DNA from: an uncultured Bacteroides sp.
GTDB taxonomy: Bacteria; Bacteroidota; Bacteroidia; Bacteroidales; Bacteroidaceae
NCBI GenBank assembly: GCA_944319875.1
Contig: CALUFR010000118.1
Coordinates: 1 to 61,968, forward strand
Length of the DNA: 61,968 bases
Direction: 5' to 3'
In this document: in pieces, positions 41,141 through 51,413 of the stretch
Position numbering within the stretch: the first letter of the stretch is position 1
Layout of the letters: each line of letters begins with the position of its first letter
Program-made: the position numbers and the translations under genes
The notes under the pieces: generated by a model
Database searches by the model: none
What the model saw: only the letters and a program-made list of their open reading frames with translations
Told to the model about the DNA's origin: nothing

Positions 41141-44100
41141 ATGCAAGATTTTGTTCATCTACACGTACATACCCAGTATTCGCTGCTCGACGGGCAGGCC
41201 AGTGTCAGCCGTCTGGTGGACAAGGCCATGAAGGACGGCATGCGAGGCATTGCCGTGACCGATCACGGAAATATGTTCGGTATCAAGGAGTTTACCAACT
41301 ATGTCAACAAGAAAAACAGCGGACCGAAGGGAGAAATCAAGGACCTGAAGAAGAAGATGGCCGATATAGAGAGTGGCAAGGAGGAGTGTGCGGACAAGGA
41401 AGTCGCGTTGGCCGACTGCCGCGAGAAGATAGCCGCCGCAGAGGCCCGCATCTTCAAGCCTATTATCGGCTGTGAGATGTACGTGGCGCGTCGCACGATG
41501 GACAAGAAGGAGGGAAAGTCCGACCAAAGCGGCTGGCATCTGGTCGTGTTGGCCAAGAACGAGAAGGGTTATCATAACCTGATTAAGCTGGTGTCTCATG
41601 CTTGGACGCAAGGTTTTTACATGCGTCCGCGTACCGACCGCAATGAGCTGGAAAAATATCATGAAGGGCTGATTGTCTGCTCCGCCTGTCTGGGTGGCGA
41701 AATTCCCAAGAAGATAACCAATGACCTGTACGATGAGGCAGAGGAAGCCATTCGCTGGTACAAAAATCTCTTCGGCGATGACTTCTACTTGGAGTTGCAA
41801 CGCCATAAAGCCACCGTGCCGAGGGCCAACCATGAGGCTTATCCCATGCAACAGAAGGTGAATGCCAAGCTGCTGGAATACAGCAAGAAGTTTGGTGTCA
41901 AACTGATTTGTACGAACGATGTTCATTTCGTGGATGAGGAGAATGCGGAGGCCCACGACCGCCTCATTTGCCTCAGTACGGGTAAGGACCTGGACGACCC
42001 TACCCGTATGCTTTACACCAAGCAGGAGTGGATGAAGACCAAGGCCGAAATGAACGAATTGTTTGCTGATATACCCGAGGCCCTCTCCAATACTTTGGAA
42101 ATTCTCGATAAGGTGGAGTTCTATTCCATCGACCACGCCCCCATCATGCCTACCTTTGCCATTCCTGAGGAGTTCGGCACGGAGGAGGAATACCGTAAGA
42201 AATATACTGAACAGGACCTCTTCGACGAGTTCACCCGTGATGAGAACGGCAAGGTGGTGTTGGATGAGGCTGCTGCCAATGCCAAAATCAAGCGTCTGGG
42301 CGGATACGAGAAACTGTATCGTATCAAGCTGGAGGCCGACTATTTGGCCAAGTTGGCGTTTGACGGCGCCAAGCGTCTCTACGGCGATCCGTTGAGCGAG
42401 GAGGTGAAAGAACGTCTTGTGTTTGAATTGTACATCATGAAGACGATGGGTTTCCCGGGTTACTTCCTTATTGTGCAGGATTTTATCAATGCGGCCCGCA
42501 CCCAGCTCGGCGTGTCCGTAGGGCCGGGACGTGGTTCGGCTGCCGGATCGGCGGTAGCCTACTGCCTGGGCATTACGAAAATCGACCCCATCCAATACGA
42601 TCTGCTGTTTGAGCGTTTCCTGAACCCCGACCGTATTTCTCTCCCTGATATTGACGTAGACTTCGATGACGATGGTCGTGGCGAGGTGTTGCGTTGGGTG
42701 ACAGAGAAATACGGACAGGAGAAGGTGGCCCACATCATTACTTACAGTACCATGGCTACGAAAATGGCCATCAAGGACGTGGCGCGTGTGGAGCGGCTTC
42801 CGTTGTCTGAATCCGACCGCCTCTGCAAACTCGTCCCCGACAAAATTCCGGATAAGAAACTCAATTTGCCCAATGCCATTGATTACGTCCCCGAACTTCA
42901 GGCTGCCGAGGCCTCGCCCGACCCATTGGTGCGAGAGACCATCAAGTATGCCAAGATGCTCGAAGGCAATGTGCGTGGTACGGGTGTGCATGCCTGCGGA
43001 ACCATTATCTGCCGTGACGACATTACGGACTGGGTGCCTGTCAGTACGGCCGACGACAAGGAAACGGGCGAGAAGATACTCGTTACCCAGTACGAAGGCT
43101 CCGTTATCGAAGACACCGGACTTATCAAGATGGACTTCCTGGGGCTGAAGACGCTGTCCATCATCAAAGAGGCAGTGGAAAACGTCCGTCTGCATCGCGG
43201 CATCAGCATTGATATCGACAAAATCTCTATCAGTGACCCGGCTACCTATAAGCTGTATTGCGAGGGACGCACCATTGGAACTTTCCAGTTTGAGTCGGCC
43301 GGAATGCAGAAATACCTGCGTGAGCTCCAACCCAGTACCTTCGAGGACCTCATTGCCATGAATGCCCTTTATCGCCCGGGGCCTATGGATTACATTCCCG
43401 ATTTTATCGACCGTAAGTGGGGACGTAAGCCCATTGAATACGATATTCCCATCATGGAGAAGTATCTGAAGGACACGTATGGCATCACTGTCTATCAGGA
43501 GCAGGTGATGCTTCTCTCCCGCCTGTTGGCCGATTTTACCCGTGGTGAATCCGACGCTCTGCGCAAGGCGATGGGTAAAAAACTGCGTGACAAGCTGGAT
43601 CACATGAAACCCAAGTTTATTGAAGGCGGGAAGAAGAACGGTCACGATCCGAAAGTCTTGGAGAAGATTTGGGCGGACTGGGAGAAATTCGCCTCGTATG
43701 CCTTCAACAAGTCGCATGCCACGTGTTACTCATGGGTGGCCTATCAGACGGCCTACCTGAAGGCTAATTATCCGGCCGAATATATGGCTGCCGTGATGAG
43801 CCGAAGCAAGGACAACATCACCGACATTACTAAATTGATGGACGAATGCAAGGCTATGGGCATCAAGGTGCTGGGGCCGGACGTAAATGAAAGTAACCTG
43901 AAGTTCACCGTCAACCACGAAGGCAATATCCGTTTCGGTTTGGGGGCTGTCAAGGGAGTGGGTGAAGGTGCCGTTCAGAGCATCATAGAGGAACGTAGCA
44001 AGAACGGTCCCTATAAAGGCATCTTCGACTTCGTGCAGCGTGTCAACCTGAATGCCTGCAACAAGAAGAATCTGGAAAGCCTGGCCTTGGCCGGAGGTTT

Positions 44101-44938
44101 CGACAGTTTCCCTGAACTGTATCGTGAGCAATATTTCGCTCTCAACTCCAAGGGGGAAGTCTTCCTAGAATCACTTGTTCGCTATGGCAACCGCTATCAG
44201 GCAGACAAGGCAGCGGCTGCCAATTCGCTCTTTGGCGGTGAGAATGTGGTGGACATTGCCACGCCCGAGGTACCCGATGCTGAACGTTGGAGTGATCTTG
44301 ACCGCCTGAATAAAGAACGCGATCTGGTGGGCATCTATCTTTCAGCTCACCCGTTGGACGAATATGCCGTGGTGCTGCAACATGTGTGCAACACCCACAT
44401 GGCTGAGCTGGAAAATAAAGAAGCGCTTGTGGGCCGTGAGATTACGATGGGAGGGATTGTCACCGCCCTGCGCCGCGGTACCAGCAAGAATGGCAACCCC
44501 TATGGCATTGCCAAGATTGAGGACTACTCCGGTGCGGCCGAACTGCCTTTCTTTGGCAACGATTGGGTCACTTATCAGGGTTATCTGGGCGAACGTACCT
44601 TCCTTTATATAAAAGCGCGTTGCCAACCCAAGCAGTGGAAGCAGAATGAACTGGAGTTGAAGATTACATCCATCGAACTGCTGCCCGATGTCAAGGAGAA
44701 ACTCATCAATAAGATTACCATTCTTATTCCGCTTTCGGTGCTTAATACGGAGCTGGTGAACGAATTGGTGGATCTCACCAAAGCACATCCGGGTTCTACG
44801 GAACTTTATGTAAAGGTGTCCGATCCGGAGACGAAGATGACACTCGACATGGTATCACGTCCTGTGAAGCTCTCTGTAGGGCGTGAACTGATTTCATATT
44901 TAAAGGAACGTCCGGAACTGGATTTTCGGATAAATTAA
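41141..44938 (+). CDS. dnaE: DNA polymerase III alpha subunit
   Basis: 1265 residues, full length. The N-terminal PHP domain begins FVHLHVHTQYSLLDGQ and includes TDHGNMFG. The polymerase palm has VGPGRGSAAGSAVAYCLGI near residue 465 and the catalytic aspartates in LPDIDVDFDDDGRG near residue 505. Fingers, HhH and OB-fold (REITMGGIVTALRRG near residue 1105) regions follow. It is the main replicative polymerase. Insertions rich in Lys/Glu around residues 60-95 are usual in Bacteroidetes DnaE. Monocistronic, followed by trxA after about 80 bp. Confidence 0.98.
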   Translation: MQDFVHLHVHTQYSLLDGQASVSRLVDKAMKDGMRGIAVTDHGNMFGIKEFTNYVNKKNSGPKGEIKDLKKKMADIESGKEECADKEVALADCREKIAAAEARIFKPIIGCEMYVARRTMDKKEGKSDQSGWHLVVLAKNEKGYHNLIKLVSHAWTQGFYMRPRTDRNELEKYHEGLIVCSACLGGEIPKKITNDLYDEAEEAIRWYKNLFGDDFYLELQRHKATVPRANHEAYPMQQKVNAKLLEYSKKFGVKLICTNDVHFVDEENAEAHDRLICLSTGKDLDDPTRMLYTKQEWMKTKAEMNELFADIPEALSNTLEILDKVEFYSIDHAPIMPTFAIPEEFGTEEEYRKKYTEQDLFDEFTRDENGKVVLDEAAANAKIKRLGGYEKLYRIKLEADYLAKLAFDGAKRLYGDPLSEEVKERLVFELYIMKTMGFPGYFLIVQDFINAARTQLGVSVGPGRGSAAGSAVAYCLGITKIDPIQYDLLFERFLNPDRISLPDIDVDFDDDGRGEVLRWVTEKYGQEKVAHIITYSTMATKMAIKDVARVERLPLSESDRLCKLVPDKIPDKKLNLPNAIDYVPELQAAEASPDPLVRETIKYAKMLEGNVRGTGVHACGTIICRDDITDWVPVSTADDKETGEKILVTQYEGSVIEDTGLIKMDFLGLKTLSIIKEAVENVRLHRGISIDIDKISISDPATYKLYCEGRTIGTFQFESAGMQKYLRELQPSTFEDLIAMNALYRPGPMDYIPDFIDRKWGRKPIEYDIPIMEKYLKDTYGITVYQEQVMLLSRLLADFTRGESDALRKAMGKKLRDKLDHMKPKFIEGGKKNGHDPKVLEKIWADWEKFASYAFNKSHATCYSWVAYQTAYLKANYPAEYMAAVMSRSKDNITDITKLMDECKAMGIKVLGPDVNESNLKFTVNHEGNIRFGLGAVKGVGEGAVQSIIEERSKNGPYKGIFDFVQRVNLNACNKKNLESLALAGGFDSFPELYREQYFALNSKGEVFLESLVRYGNRYQADKAAAANSLFGGENVVDIATPEVPDAERWSDLDRLNKERDLVGIYLSAHPLDEYAVVLQHVCNTHMAELENKEALVGREITMGGIVTALRRGTSKNGNPYGIAKIEDYSGAAELPFFGNDWVTYQGYLGERTFLYIKARCQPKQWKQNELELKITSIELLPDVKEKLINKITILIPLSVLNTELVNELVDLTKAHPGSTELYVKVSDPETKMTLDMVSRPVKLSVGRELISYLKERPELDFRIN

Positions 44939-45018
44939 TTATCTTTGCCCGTGCAAGCGATGAAAGAAATACCAGTAAATAAATTAATAACAATCAATAA
45001 CTAAAAAGCTTAAAAACA

Positions 45019-45333
45019 ATGGCATTGGAGATTACTGACAGCAATTATCAGGCCGTCCTCGCAGAGGGAAAACCTGTAGTGATTGACTTTTGGGCACCGT
45101 GGTGCGGCCCTTGCAAGATGGTGGCCCCCATTATTGAAGAACTGGCTGCGGAATATGAAGGCAAAGTCCTCATCGGGAAGTGTGATGTGGACGAGAACGG
45201 TGATGTAGCTGCCGAATTTGGCATTCGCAACATTCCTACCGTGCTGTTCTTCAAGGACGGTAAGTTGGTGGACAAGCAGGTGGGATCTGCTCCTAAACCG
45301 GCATACGCTGCTAAGATTGACGCTTTGTTATAA
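45019..45333 (+). CDS. trxA: Thioredoxin
   Basis: 104 residues, no signal peptide. The redox site WCGPC is at residues 28-32, and the cis-proline loop RNIPTVLFFKDG is near residue 74. It is the general cytoplasmic disulfide reductant. A -7-like box TATCTTTG lies at 44940-44947, just after the dnaE stop, and a strong terminator follows at 45338. Confidence 0.97.
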   Translation: MALEITDSNYQAVLAEGKPVVIDFWAPWCGPCKMVAPIIEELAAEYEGKVLIGKCDVDENGDVAAEFGIRNIPTVLFFKDGKLVDKQVGSAPKPAYAAKIDALL

Positions 45334-45337
45334 TTTG

Positions 45338-45394
45338 AAGGCCGCAAATGTGGGCGCATTCCTTGTCGGAATGGTCGCATTTGTGGCCTTTTTC
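45338..45394 (+). terminator. Long rho-independent terminator after trxA
   Basis: The arms AAGGCCGCAAATG (from 45338) and CATTTGTGGCCTT (to 45390) form a long, slightly mismatched stem with an inner GCATTCC/GGAATG part, followed by TTT. Confidence 0.85.
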
Positions 45395-45417
45395 ACTTTT
45401 TAAAATCATTCGACAAT

Positions 45418-45753
45418 ATGGGAACAGTAGACGAATTCTTGCAGGATGACTTGGATGACGAGAAGACCATCGAATTCATCAAGAACTACCTGCCGCAGGA
45501 TCTGAAGGAAAAATTCTCCGACGATGAGTTGTATTACTTCCTCGATTTGATAGACGAGTACTATGTGGATAGCGGCATTCTCGAAATGCAGCCCGACAAG
45601 GACGGCTACATTGACATCGACCTTGAGAAAATCGTGAACTACATCATTGAGGAAGCGCGCAAGGACGAGATGGGCGAGTACGACCCCGAAGAACTGCTCT
45701 TCGTCGTGCAGGGCGAGATGGAATATACCGACTCGCTGGGCGACGGCGAATAA
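45418..45753 (+). CDS. Conserved acidic protein of unknown function
   Basis: 111 residues, strongly acidic: about one third is Asp or Glu (for example QDDLDDEKTIEF, DIDLEKIVNYIIEEARKDE, YDPEELLFVVQGEMEY). It looks mostly helical, with no signal peptide or membrane segment. I recognise it as a Bacteroidales-type conserved hypothetical but can assign no domain. The gene stands alone between two terminators. Confidence 0.75.
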   Translation: MGTVDEFLQDDLDDEKTIEFIKNYLPQDLKEKFSDDELYYFLDLIDEYYVDSGILEMQPDKDGYIDIDLEKIVNYIIEEARKDEMGEYDPEELLFVVQGEMEYTDSLGDGE

Positions 45754-45786
45754 ACGGTACCGGCCTGCTTCAGGAATGAATCTTTA

Positions 45787-45814
45787 GAAAAACGAGGGCA
45801 TGCCCTCGTTTTTC
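45787..45814. terminator. Bidirectional terminator (perfect palindrome)
   Basis: A 28-bp perfect palindrome with core CGAGGGCATGCCCTCG and A5/T5 flanks. It serves the acidic-protein gene (+) and the Imm17-like gene (-), which converge here. Confidence 0.9.
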
Positions 45815-45819
45815 TGTAT

Positions 45820-46041
45820 TTACGCTTGCTGTGCCGTGTTCAGCGTGAAGAACACGGCCGTAGCTATCAGTATCAGCCCCAGTACTCCGTAAAACAAGCG
45901 AGCCTGGCGGCGTCCCACGTTGCGCACGATGAACTGCGTGTTGCGCGCCGTGAAAAACCAGTTCCAGTCCAGCAGGGCTGCCAGCAGACTGACAATGCCC
46001 GCTGCGGCAAAGATGCCTTGTATCAGATATTGGCTGGCCAT
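45820..46041 (-). CDS. Imm17-like small membrane protein
   Basis: 73 residues with two membrane helices (GIFAAAGIVSLLAALLDWNW and ARLFYGVLGLILIATAVFF) joined by a basic loop FFTARNTQFIVRNVGRRQ. This layout and the W-N-W-F-F-T-A-R-N stretch match the small 'Immunity protein 17' family seen across Bacteroides. That family name comes from toxin loci, but here no toxin gene is adjacent, so an immunity role is doubtful. It lies 9 bp after tsaE, probably cotranscribed. Confidence 0.68.
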   Translation of the reverse strand: MASQYLIQGIFAAAGIVSLLAALLDWNWFFTARNTQFIVRNVGRRQARLFYGVLGLILIATAVFFTLNTAQQA

Positions 46042-46050
46042 GGCTGCGGG

Positions 46051-46476
46051 TCAGGCTAATTTTTCCATAGTCAGGCGACGTGCGCCGTCTTCTGTTTCCT
46101 CGATAGTCACCTTCACGGTGTTGCCCGGCAACAGTTCTTCCACCAGCTCCGGCCACTCAATGAAGCACACGGCACCGCTGTAGAAGTAATCCTCGTACCC
46201 CATGTCGTACACCTCTTCAAGCTTTTTGATGCGGTAGAAGTCGAAGTGATAAATCAGCTCTCCCGCCAGGTCGGAGCGGTATTCGTTGACGATGGCGAAG
46301 GTGGGCGAAGTAATAACGTCGCTCACGCCCAGTTCCTCGCAGACAGCTTTGATAAACGTGGTCTTTCCGGCTCCCATCTTGCCGTAGAAGGCAAAGACAG
46401 TGTTGTCGCCCATGGCTTCGACAAACTGGTGGGCGGCTTCCCGGATCTGGTCTAATGATTGGATGTTGATTTCCAT
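46051..46476 (-). CDS. tsaE: tRNA threonylcarbamoyladenosine biosynthesis ATPase TsaE
   Basis: 141 residues. The Walker A motif [10 protein letters not shown] is near residue 32, followed by [18 protein letters not shown] and the late [13 protein letters not shown]. It acts with TsaB and TsaD to make the t6A37 modification of ANN-decoding tRNAs. Lies between the metal ABC permease gene and the Imm17-like gene on the minus strand. Confidence 0.95.
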   Translation of the reverse strand: MEINIQSLDQIREAAHQFVEAMGDNTVFAFYGKMGAGKTTFIKAVCEELGVSDVITSPTFAIVNEYRSDLAGELIYHFDFYRIKKLEEVYDMGYEDYFYSGAVCFIEWPELVEELLPGNTVKVTIEETEDGARRLTMEKLA

Positions 46477-46502
46477 TGTATCTTTCGTTTAGTAATGTAT
46501 GT

Positions 46503-47330
46503 TTATTGTCTGTTCCCACTTTTCAGATGGGCGATATACAGGCTTTTCCCCAACTTGCACACCGCATAGATGAGGATGGAGAAAAAGATGATGGACGCTC
46601 CCGACGGCACGTTCAGATAGAACGACAGCAGCAATCCGCCCAGACAGCTGAGGTAGCCGATGGCGATGGACAGCCAGATGATGCGTTGAAAGCGGTGGGC
46701 GAAGAGGTTGGCCGTCATCTGCGGGATGGTGAGCAACGAGATGACCAGCATAATGCCCACCATGCGCAAGCAGGCCACGATGGTCAGGGCGATGAACAGC
46801 ATCAAGGCATATTCAAAGAATGCTACGGGAAGCCCTTGCGACCGGGCAAACTCGCGGTCGAACGCAATGCTGACAATAGGTCGCAGGTAGAGGGCGAAGA
46901 ATATGGCCAGCACGGCGGAGAGCCCTCCCAGCAGGGCGATGTCACCACTCGTGATGGTCAGGATGTTGCCGAAGAGGTAGGCCGAGAGGTCGGGCGTGAA
47001 GCCGGGCGACAGGAAAGTGAACATGATACCCAGTGCCATGCCCAGTGTCCAGAAGACAGCGATGGCCGAATCCTCGCGCATGTCCTTTCGTTTGCTGAGC
47101 CATTCCACTCCGAAGGCCGACAGCACAGCGAACAAGGCTGCCGACAGAATGGGCGGCATACCCGTGTACAGCCCTAATCCGATGCCACCGAACGAGGCAT
47201 GCGTCAGGCCGCCGCTGATGAACACCAGTCGTCGCGTCACGATGTACGTCCCTACCAGTCCGCAGGCTATACTTGCCAGTAAACTGCCCAGCAGGGCATG
47301 TTGGAAGAATGTATATTGCAGTAGATCCAT
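46503..47330 (-). CDS. Metal ABC transporter permease (ABC-3 / ZnuB type)
   Basis: 275 residues, about eight membrane helices. YTFFQHALLGSLLASIACGLVG at the start, GGLTHASFGGIGLG near residue 40 and the late MLVISLLTIPQMTANLF are characteristic of the zinc/manganese permease family. It would form the membrane channel for Zn, Mn or Fe import. The ATPase and binding protein are not next to it, which is common in Bacteroides. Confidence 0.9.
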   Translation of the reverse strand: MDLLQYTFFQHALLGSLLASIACGLVGTYIVTRRLVFISGGLTHASFGGIGLGLYTGMPPILSAALFAVLSAFGVEWLSKRKDMREDSAIAVFWTLGMALGIMFTFLSPGFTPDLSAYLFGNILTITSGDIALLGGLSAVLAIFFALYLRPIVSIAFDREFARSQGLPVAFFEYALMLFIALTIVACLRMVGIMLVISLLTIPQMTANLFAHRFQRIIWLSIAIGYLSCLGGLLLSFYLNVPSGASIIFFSILIYAVCKLGKSLYIAHLKSGNRQ

Positions 47331-47349
47331 TTCTTAGTGGTTGGCAGTT

Positions 47350-47781
47350 TTATTTCTTATGCGGATTGGCCCTTAGTTCGCCGACTACGAGGAACACTTC
47401 GTCCTTCAGGTTGTCCGGCAGGGCGATGCCGCGGAGTTGCAGGCTTCGCACCCATCCGGCCACGTCTTCGGCCTGCATGGTGTAGAACACGTCACGGAAT
47501 TCCTCTTCCTGTTCCGGCGAATAAGCGTCGCCGGGCGTGCCGATGTATCGGTCCAGTTCCTCGTCGTCATAGTATTCTATCCGCTTGCTGACGGCAGCCA
47601 GCAGGCTTTCCTTTTCGCATACCTCGTGCTGGCCGCAACATTCCGAATCCACTTCTACGACTTCAGGCATGGCGTCCCGTTCGCCGCTCTCCACCTGTCG
47701 GCGCAGGCGTCTGTTACGTATCATTCCGGCTGCGGCGGCTATTCCGGCCAGGACTATCAGACTAACAATCAGTATCCACAT
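47350..47781 (-). CDS. Membrane-anchored conserved protein with a Cys cluster
   Basis: 143 residues from the ATG at 47779-47781; a longer frame to 47874 has a poor leader. One N-terminal helix (MWILIVSLIVLAGIAAAAGM) is followed by a basic stretch and SECCGQHEVCEKESLL, holding three cysteines and a histidine, a possible metal site. The rest is acidic with YYDDEELDRYIGTPGDAYSP and VFYTMQAEDVAGWVRSL. Bacteroides homologues are sometimes labelled 'phospholipase' without visible reason; I assign no activity. Confidence 0.75.
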   Translation of the reverse strand: MWILIVSLIVLAGIAAAAGMIRNRRLRRQVESGERDAMPEVVEVDSECCGQHEVCEKESLLAAVSKRIEYYDDEELDRYIGTPGDAYSPEQEEEFRDVFYTMQAEDVAGWVRSLQLRGIALPDNLKDEVFLVVGELRANPHKK

Positions 47782-47887
47782 ACCTTTATTTATATAAGTT
47801 CGGCAAAGATAGTGAAAGGTGAGCGCAGAAGCAAATGAAAACAACGTTTTCAATTTGATTCTGCCGAACCGCATCCTATCTTATCGC

Positions 47888-49129
47888 TTATCTGCTTCCG
47901 GGGTATTCTGTGATGCTGAACCCCGCTGCCCGCAGGTCATCCCAATAGTGCGGGTAGGATTTGCTTACTACCTGCGGCTCGTTGATGCGTATGTCCGGAC
48001 GGACGAGGCAGGCAGGAGCGAAGGCCATCGCCATGCGGTGGTCCTCGTACGTGTCGATGGCGGGCTGTGCGTCGGCGGGGCAACGTTCACCGTCCCACCA
48101 CAAGATGCTGTCCTGCTCGGCATGTACGGCATACCCCAGCTTCCGTAGCTCGTTGATGAGGGCGCAAATGCGGGCGGTCTCTTTGATTTTAAGACTTTGC
48201 AGGCCGGTAAAGCGGAAAGGAACACCCATCAGGCAGCACGTGACGACGAATGTCTGCGCCAGGTCGGGGATGTCCACCAAGTCCTCGCTCATACTTTTGA
48301 CGGGGTGTCCCTGTTTGCGGAGTCTTACTCCCGACGGTGTGAACTCCGTCTGGACACCCAGGCGGGCAAAGAGTTCGGCGCCGCGACTGTCACCTTGTGC
48401 ACTGTGTGGATGGAGTCCCTGTAACTCCACTTCGCGTACACTGGGTGCCAAGGCCACCATCTGATACCAGTAGGAGGCCGCGCTCCAGTCATTCTCTACG
48501 CGGAAGGCCGTGTCCCGATAGCCGCCGGGAGACACAGTGATGCTGTTCTCCGAGCTCCATTCGGCCTGTGCACCGAAGTCGTGCATCAGTTGAAGCGTCA
48601 GGTCGATGTAAGGCCGTGAGATGACATCTCCCGTCAGCTGTAATTTCAGTCCGCCGGGCAGCACGGCACCTATCATCAGCAAGGCCGAAATGTATTGTGA
48701 ACTCACGTTCCCTGCCAGTTTTATTTCCCTGCCTGTCAGCCGGGCACCGTTGATTCGCAAGGGAGGGAAGCCTTCATTGCCCGCATATTCGATGTGTGCG
48801 CCCAGTGTGCGCAGGGCATCTACCAGGATGCGGATGGGGCGTTGTTGCATACGTTCGCTTCCGGTGATGGTGTGTGTGCCCGGTGTCACACTCAGGTAGG
48901 CAGTGAGGAAGCGCATGGCCGTGCCGGCGGCGTGTATGTCTATCACGTCGGGCATGCCGTCCAGTGCGCGTATCATGACCTCCGTGTCATCGCAGTCACT
49001 CAGGTTCTCGGGGCGTGTGGCGCCTCCCGACAGGGCGTGGAGGATGAGTGCGCGGTTGCTGATGCTTTTCGAGGCAGGCAGCCGCACGGTGGCGTGCAGC
49101 GAGGCGGGAGCGTTGAGCAGGTATTGCAT
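47888..49129 (-). CDS. aroA: 3-phosphoshikimate 1-carboxyvinyltransferase (EPSP synthase)
   Basis: 413 residues from the ATG at 49127-49129; an ATG 27 bp upstream (49156) is also possible. The shikimate-phosphate site LPASKSISNRALIL is near residue 15, AAGTAMRFLTAYL near residue 75, and DIPDLAQTF near residue 285. The late DTYEDHRMAMAFA has the catalytic Asp/Glu and His. It joins phosphoenolpyruvate to shikimate 3-phosphate in aromatic amino-acid synthesis. It follows the acyl-CoA ligase gene on the same strand. Confidence 0.95.
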   Translation of the reverse strand: MQYLLNAPASLHATVRLPASKSISNRALILHALSGGATRPENLSDCDDTEVMIRALDGMPDVIDIHAAGTAMRFLTAYLSVTPGTHTITGSERMQQRPIRILVDALRTLGAHIEYAGNEGFPPLRINGARLTGREIKLAGNVSSQYISALLMIGAVLPGGLKLQLTGDVISRPYIDLTLQLMHDFGAQAEWSSENSITVSPGGYRDTAFRVENDWSAASYWYQMVALAPSVREVELQGLHPHSAQGDSRGAELFARLGVQTEFTPSGVRLRKQGHPVKSMSEDLVDIPDLAQTFVVTCCLMGVPFRFTGLQSLKIKETARICALINELRKLGYAVHAEQDSILWWDGERCPADAQPAIDTYEDHRMAMAFAPACLVRPDIRINEPQVVSKSYPHYWDDLRAAGFSITEYPGSR

Positions 49130-49165
49130 GGGTGTGCTATGATTGGTGAAAGACAAACTTGCTGC

Positions 49166-50824
49166 CTATTGCTTCTCGTCGTTTTGCCGGATTTCCACGC
49201 GACGTATCTTGCCGCTGATGGTCTTGGGCAGTTCGTCTACGAACTCAATAACGCGCGGATACTTGTAGGGTGCGGTCACCCTCTTCACGTGGTTCTGAAG
49301 TTCCTTGATGAGGGCTTCACCCGCCTTGTCCTTGTAGGCTTTGGACAGGACAATGGTGGCCTTCACCACTTGTCCGCGTATCTCGTCGGGCACTCCGGTG
49401 ATGGCGCATTCCACTACGGCGGGATGGGTCATCAGCGCACTCTCCACTTCGAAAGGCCCGATGCGGTAGCCCGAACTCTTGATGACGTCATCGGCCCGGC
49501 CAACGAACCACAGGTAGCCGTCCTCGTCTTTCCAGGCCACGTCGCCCGTGTAGTACACTCCGTCATGCCAGGCTTCGCAGGTGCGTTCAGCGTCGCGGTA
49601 GTATTCTTTGAAGAGACCTAACGGCTTGCCCTTGTCGGTGCGGATGACGATTTGTCCTTGCTCGCCGGCTTCCACGGAGCGGCCTTCGTGGTCTACCAAG
49701 TCTACATCGTATTGCGGGTTGGGCAGTCCCATGCTCCCGGGTTTCGGCTCCATCCAAGGCATGGTGGCCACGGTGAGGGTGGTTTCCGTCTGCCCGAAGC
49801 CTTCCATCAGCTTGATGCCCGTCAGCTTTTTGAACGTGTCGAACACCGCGGGGTTCAACGCCTCGCCGGCTATGGTGCAATACTTCAGGTGCGAGAGGTC
49901 ATATTTCGTCAGATCCTCGTGGATGAGGAAGCGGAAGATAGTGGGCGGCGCGCAAAGCGAGGTGACGTGATAGTCCTGTATCATCTGCAGGATGTTGGCG
50001 GGAGTGAACTTCTCGTGGTCGTAGACAAAGATATTGGCTCCGGCTATCCACTGTCCGTAGAGCTTGCCCCATACGGCTTTGCCCCACCCCGTGTCGGCGA
50101 TGGTCAGGTGCAGGCTCTGCTCCGTCAGGTTGTGCCAGAAGCAGCCCGTGACGATATGTCCCAAAGGATAAGTGAAGTCGTGTGCCACCATCTTTGGCTC
50201 GCCCGTCGTGCCGCTGGTGAAGTACATCAGGGAGATGTCATCGTTTGTGTTGGGATGTTCGGGGCGTATGAAGGCGGGAGCCGACTCGATGCCTTGGTGG
50301 AAATCCAGATAACCTTCGGGCACTTCCGGGCCTACGCTGACAAGGGTATGCACGCTGGGCGACTCCGGCAGGGCGGCCGTGATGTGGTCGGTAATCACCG
50401 CTTCGCCCGCACAGACAATCATTTTGATGTCCGCGGCGTTGCAACGGTACACAATGTCTTTCTTCGTCAGCAAGTGAGTGGCGGGAATGACCACGGCTCC
50501 CAGCTTGTGCAGGGCGATGATGCTGAACCAGAACTCCACGCGGCGTTTCAGGATGAGCATCACCATGTCGCCGTGTCCGATGCCCAGCGTCTGGAAATAG
50601 GAGGCCGTCATGTCAGTGTAGCGCTTCATGTCGGCAAAGGTGTATTGGCGGTGCTCGCCCTTGTCGTTGGTCCAAAGCAGGGCAGGTTTGTCGGGCTGTT
50701 CGGTGGCCCAGGCGTCTACTACGTCATAGCCGAAGTTGAAGTTCTCCGGCACGATTATCTTCAGATTGTCTATAAAGTCTTGTTGTGATGTAAATGTGGT
50801 TTGTTTCAGAAATCTTTCTACCAT
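49166..50824 (-). CDS. Acyl-CoA synthetase, AMP-forming
   Basis: 552 residues. The adenylate-forming signature [16 protein letters not shown] is near residue 205, GFGQTET near residue 340, [20 protein letters not shown] near residue 425, and the C-terminal lysine motif [14 protein letters not shown] near residue 535. It activates a carboxylic acid to its CoA thioester; acetate, propionate, branched-chain or phenylacetate-like substrates are all possible. It is preceded by the XRE-cupin regulator after 10 bp, which probably senses a small molecule and controls this gene. Confidence 0.92.
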   Translation of the reverse strand: MVERFLKQTTFTSQQDFIDNLKIIVPENFNFGYDVVDAWATEQPDKPALLWTNDKGEHRQYTFADMKRYTDMTASYFQTLGIGHGDMVMLILKRRVEFWFSIIALHKLGAVVIPATHLLTKKDIVYRCNAADIKMIVCAGEAVITDHITAALPESPSVHTLVSVGPEVPEGYLDFHQGIESAPAFIRPEHPNTNDDISLMYFTSGTTGEPKMVAHDFTYPLGHIVTGCFWHNLTEQSLHLTIADTGWGKAVWGKLYGQWIAGANIFVYDHEKFTPANILQMIQDYHVTSLCAPPTIFRFLIHEDLTKYDLSHLKYCTIAGEALNPAVFDTFKKLTGIKLMEGFGQTETTLTVATMPWMEPKPGSMGLPNPQYDVDLVDHEGRSVEAGEQGQIVIRTDKGKPLGLFKEYYRDAERTCEAWHDGVYYTGDVAWKDEDGYLWFVGRADDVIKSSGYRIGPFEVESALMTHPAVVECAITGVPDEIRGQVVKATIVLSKAYKDKAGEALIKELQNHVKRVTAPYKYPRVIEFVDELPKTISGKIRRVEIRQNDEKQ

Positions 50825-50834
50825 AACCTTAGAT

Positions 50835-51383
50835 TTATAATATGATTGCCAGGAACTGCACGGTCTTGCCGTCCAATGCCTTCATGCCGTGAGGCAAATT
50901 GGAGTTGAAGTAGAGGCTGTCTCCCGGATTTAGAATAAGTTCCTTTCCGCCGATGCTCAGCAACAGGCGTCCTTCGATGACGAGGTTGAACTCCTGTCCG
51001 GCATGGGTGTTGTAGTGCATGGGGCGTTCGCCCGGCTCCACGGTGACGATGAACGGGTCGGCCTTGCGGTCCTTGAACCCTGCCGCCAGGGATTGATATT
51101 TGTACACCTTGGTGCGCTCCACGCTTACCCCCTTGCCCGCGCGGGTCAGGAAATAGGTGCTCATCTTGGGCTCCTCGCCAAACATCAGGGCGTCCAGCGC
51201 AATGTTGTAGTGGCGGGCTATCTGCTGGAGCATGCTCACGCTAATGTCGTGCTCGCCGCTCTCGGCCCGTTCGTATTCCGCCTGGTCAATGCCGCAATCA
51301 ATGGCGATGTCGGCGGGAGTCAGTTCCATGGCGTCACGCAATCCGCGCAAGCGCTCGGCTATTTGTTTGATTTGTTCGTCCAT
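50835..51383 (-). CDS. XRE-cupin transcriptional regulator
   Basis: 182 residues. The N-terminal HTH ([20 protein letters not shown] then [20 protein letters not shown]) is followed by a linker and a C-terminal cupin barrel: [37 protein letters not shown]. This is the XRE-cupin architecture of small-molecule-responsive regulators. It is 10 bp upstream of the acyl-CoA ligase on the same strand, so it likely controls that gene and itself. Confidence 0.92.
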   Translation of the reverse strand: MDEQIKQIAERLRGLRDAMELTPADIAIDCGIDQAEYERAESGEHDISVSMLQQIARHYNIALDALMFGEEPKMSTYFLTRAGKGVSVERTKVYKYQSLAAGFKDRKADPFIVTVEPGERPMHYNTHAGQEFNLVIEGRLLLSIGGKELILNPGDSLYFNSNLPHGMKALDGKTVQFLAIIL

Positions 51384-51413
51384 AATAAGGATATATTGTA
51401 TAATAATGATGTG

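Noticed and set aside
41159-43717. Long open frame on the minus strand opposite dnaE (852 codons)
   Set aside because: It lies wholly antisense to dnaE, shows no domain, and follows from the codon bias of the real gene.
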